6,542 nucleotides of DNA from Chloroflexota bacterium (lineage in GTDB: Bacteria; Chloroflexota; Dehalococcoidia; SM23-28-2; RBG-16-64-32), in the NCBI GenBank assembly GCA_022561095.1, contig JADFRV010000127.1:1-6542 (forward strand), given 5' to 3'. Both the position numbers and the translations under genes were made by a program. The first letter of the stretch is position 1, and each line of letters opens with the position of its first letter. Below are positions 4,963 through 6,542 of the stretch, piece by piece. The notes beneath the pieces are model-generated. The model saw nothing but the letters and a program-made list of their open reading frames with translations. It searched no databases and was not told the origin of the DNA.

Positions 4963-4982
4963 CCTGCCTGCCGGTAGGCAGG
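4963..4982. repeat. Inverted repeat in the ald leader
   Basis: CCTGCCT (4963-4969) pairs exactly with AGGCAGG (4976-4982), and the central GCCGGT nearly continues the dyad with one G-T pair. It lies in the predicted 5' leader, about 25 bases before ATG. It may be a regulator-binding operator, an mRNA hairpin that leaves the ribosome binding site free, or a copy of a dispersed palindromic repeat. Confidence 0.6.
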
Positions 4983-5007
4983 TCCGCTGCCGCCGGGGGA
5001 GGTACGC

Positions 5008-6117
5008 ATGAAGGTCGGCACCATCACCGAGACCAAGATCGAAGAGTATCGCGTGGGCCTCACGCCCCAGGGCGTGCGAGCCCTGAGCCGGGCTGGCCAC
5101 CAGGCGTTCGTGCAGCGCGGCGCCGGCCTGGGCTCCACCTTCCCGGACGAACAGTATGAGGCTGCCGGAGCGGCCCTCCTCCCAACCGCCGCCGAGGTAG
5201 CTCGGAGCGTGGACATGCTGGTCAAGGTGAAGGAGCCCCTGCCGCCGGAGTACCCGCTTCTCCGCTCCGGCCTTATCCTTTTCACCTACCTCCACCTGGC
5301 GCCGCTGCCTGAGCTTACCCGCGCCCTGCTGGAATCCGCCGTCGACAGCGTCGCCTACGAGACCGTGCGCAGGCCGGACGGCTCGCTGCCGCTCCTCTTC
5401 CCGATGAGCCAGGTAGCCGGCCGTATGGCCGCTGAGGTCGGCGCTCAGCTCCTGAAGAAGCCGGGCCCCGGCCGCGGCAAGCTCCTCGGTGGCATCACCG
5501 GCGTGGCGCCGGCGCGCGCCGTCGTCCTGGGCGCCGGCACGGTGTCCACCGCCGCCTGCCGCGTCCTCGTAGCCCTGGAGGCGCGGACCACGGTGCTCTC
5601 CCGTGATCTGCGGCGGCTGTTCGCCCTGGAGTCGCAGTTTCGGGGTCGCCTCAGCACGCGGGTGATCAACCCGGCGGCCCTTGCGGAGGAGCTTGAGGGC
5701 GCGGACCTGCTCATCAGCGGCGTCCTGGTGCCCGGCGATGTCGCTCCCAAGCTCGTCAGCCGCGAGATGGTGCAGTCTATGGGCTCTGGGGCGGTGATCG
5801 TCGATGTCTCCGTCGACCAGGGAGGTGTATGCGAGACTTCGCGTCCGACGACTCACGCCGAGCCGACGTATGTGGAGGAGGGCGTGCTCCACTACTGTGT
5901 GGCCAACATGCCGGGCGCGGTGCCCCGCACCTCCACGGAGGCCCTCACCGCAGCGACGCTACCCTACGTGCTCCGTCTCGCCGACCTCGGCCTCGATGCC
6001 CTCCGCGAGGACGCGACCCTGGCGGCGGGGGCGAGCACTATTCGCGGTAAGCTGGTGAGCCAGCCGGTGGCCGAAGCCCAGGGGCTGCCCTACACACCCC
6101 TGGAGCAGGCGTTGTGA
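5008..6117 (+). CDS. ald: Alanine dehydrogenase
   Basis: A 369-residue cytoplasmic enzyme that interconverts L-alanine with pyruvate and ammonium using a nicotinamide cofactor. Length matches the family and residue numbering is collinear with characterised enzymes: R15 (EYRVGLTP), K75 (VKVKEP), H96 (YLHLA), E118, M133, D270 (VDVSVDQGG) and the NM at 300-301 are all in place. The N-terminal part (about 1-130) holds the substrate site; the Rossmann domain (about 135-305) has GAGTVS (175-180). Two positions differ from usual NAD enzymes: S180 replaces the third glycine, and S198-R199 stands where an aspartate normally holds the NAD ribose, which hints at NADP(H). GGGGGAGG (4995-5002) is 5 bases before ATG. 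It is chromosomal flank, divergent from tRNA-Phe, and followed after 30 bases by a P-loop gene. Family assignment is very secure. Confidence 0.95.
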   Translation: MKVGTITETKIEEYRVGLTPQGVRALSRAGHQAFVQRGAGLGSTFPDEQYEAAGAALLPTAAEVARSVDMLVKVKEPLPPEYPLLRSGLILFTYLHLAPLPELTRALLESAVDSVAYETVRRPDGSLPLLFPMSQVAGRMAAEVGAQLLKKPGPGRGKLLGGITGVAPARAVVLGAGTVSTAACRVLVALEARTTVLSRDLRRLFALESQFRGRLSTRVINPAALAEELEGADLLISGVLVPGDVAPKLVSREMVQSMGSGAVIVDVSVDQGGVCETSRPTTHAEPTYVEEGVLHYCVANMPGAVPRTSTEALTAATLPYVLRLADLGLDALREDATLAAGASTIRGKLVSQPVAEAQGLPYTPLEQAL

Positions 6118-6128
6118 CAGGGTGCTCG

Positions 6129-6137
6129 TGCTATAAT
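6129..6137 (+). promoter_or_regulatory. Extended -10 promoter of the BioD-like gene
   Basis: TGCTATAAT (6129-6137) is a perfect extended -10 element; no good -35 lies 16-18 bases upstream. Transcription would start around 6143-6146, within about 5 bases of the ATG at 6148, and no Shine-Dalgarno sequence is visible before that ATG. The transcript may therefore be leaderless. Confidence 0.6.
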
Positions 6138-6147
6138 TCATCAAGCT

Positions 6148-6542
6148 ATGCCCCCGCTCCTCATCGCCGCTCCCGCCCCCCTTAGCGGCAAGACGACCGT
6201 TGCTGTCGCCCTCGGCCAGCGCTTCACGGACACCGGCCGCACCGTCGCCCTCTTGCGCCTCTCTGGCGGTGATCACGCCGCGGACGACGCTACGCTGTTC
6301 GCCGGCCTCGCCTTCAACGTCAGCCGTCGGCCCGAGCCCGTCGAAGCTGCGGCTGTAGCGGTCGCTGATGCAGACCTCACGCTGATCGAAGCGCCGGCGG
6401 GCGATCCTCGCCAGGCGGCGGAACGTCTCTCCGCCAAAACGGTGGTTGTGGTGGCGTACGCCGATCCTTTGCCCGCCGACATCCCTTCCTTCTGTGAGGC
6501 GATGGGCGACTCCTGCGCCGGCGTCATCATCACCCGTGTTCC
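6148..6542 (+). CDS. BioD/CobB-like P-loop NTPase, partial (3' end beyond window)
   Basis: The first 131 residues are present. The start MPPLLIAAPAPLSGKTTVA is a beta strand, P-loop (SGKTT, K15) and helix, followed by ALLRLSGGDHAADDATLFA and LTLIEAPAG (about residues 78-86), which sits where BioD and CobB/CobQ enzymes have V/I-E-[GA]-AGG. Then VVVVAYADP and AGVIITRV are core strands typical of the dethiobiotin-synthetase-like fold. Similar domains form the N-terminus of phosphotransacetylase-related DRTGG proteins, so it could be such a regulatory NTPase rather than a biotin enzyme. The P-loop has proline (P9) where the first Gly/Ala of the motif is expected. The truncated view prevents a firm function. 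Confidence 0.65.
   Translation, partial: MPPLLIAAPAPLSGKTTVAVALGQRFTDTGRTVALLRLSGGDHAADDATLFAGLAFNVSRRPEPVEAAAVAVADADLTLIEAPAGDPRQAAERLSAKTVVVVAYADPLPADIPSFCEAMGDSCAGVIITRV

Noticed and set aside
4885..5892. Long open frame on the minus strand opposite ald
   Set aside because: It is rich in low-complexity R/H/G/E/A residues with no domain, and lies antisense to a gene with every catalytic residue of alanine dehydrogenase; it reflects high GC at third codon positions. Shorter frames at 5445-5750 and 5804-6058 are rejected for the same reason.
1..6542. CRISPR array or toxin-antitoxin pair
   Set aside because: No regularly spaced repeats with unique spacers are present, and the small HTH genes pair with zinc and enzyme genes rather than with a recognisable toxin.

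Overview
The window is bacterial, GC-rich chromosomal DNA that carries the integrase-proximal end of an integrated mobile element next to a tRNA-Phe gene. The gene style would suit a Chloroflexota or similar high-GC environmental lineage: short zinc-ribbon proteins, TTGACA-type promoters and a divergent alanine dehydrogenase. No taxonomic marker is decisive, so this is a weak inference.

Positions 1 to about 4800 are the element, and every gene in it is on the plus strand. A palindrome-covered TTGACA promoter (10-38) leads into a small HTH protein (83-289), a small zinc-binding protein (351-566) and a 704-residue replication enzyme (563-2677). The replication enzyme joins an NrS-1-type primase-polymerase domain to a RecA-like helicase domain. 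Its gene contains a perfect 15-bp inverted repeat built from 7-bp units (2421-2465), a candidate replication origin. A 188-bp gap with two hairpins follows. Next come an unrecognised 101-residue protein (2866-3171), an excisionase-like HTH protein (3189-3377), a 43-residue zinc ribbon (3424-3555) and a tyrosine integrase (3555-4691). The order HTH, zinc protein, large DNA enzyme therefore occurs twice, and both zinc genes overlap the start of the enzyme gene (ATGA and TAATG). Nine-bp direct repeats (4720-4740) and a strong hairpin (4759-4781) lie between the integrase and the tRNA. The far end of the element is left of the window, so no cargo or packaging genes are visible and the element cannot be classed as phage, satellite or plasmid-derived.

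Positions 4798 to 6542 are the chromosomal flank. tRNA-Phe(GAA) lies on the minus strand with its own promoter, and its 3' end faces the element, which makes it the likely integration target. Divergent from it is alanine dehydrogenase (5008-6117), with a good promoter, a leader inverted repeat and a strong ribosome binding site. All canonical catalytic residues are present, but the cofactor-binding residues look NADP-like. Thirty bases further on, behind a perfect extended -10 box, a BioD/CobB-like P-loop protein begins (6148) and runs off the window, possibly from a leaderless mRNA.

Taken together, the element encodes its own replication (primase-polymerase plus helicase) and its own integration and excision (integrase plus excisionase), with small HTH and zinc proteins as probable regulators or accessory factors.
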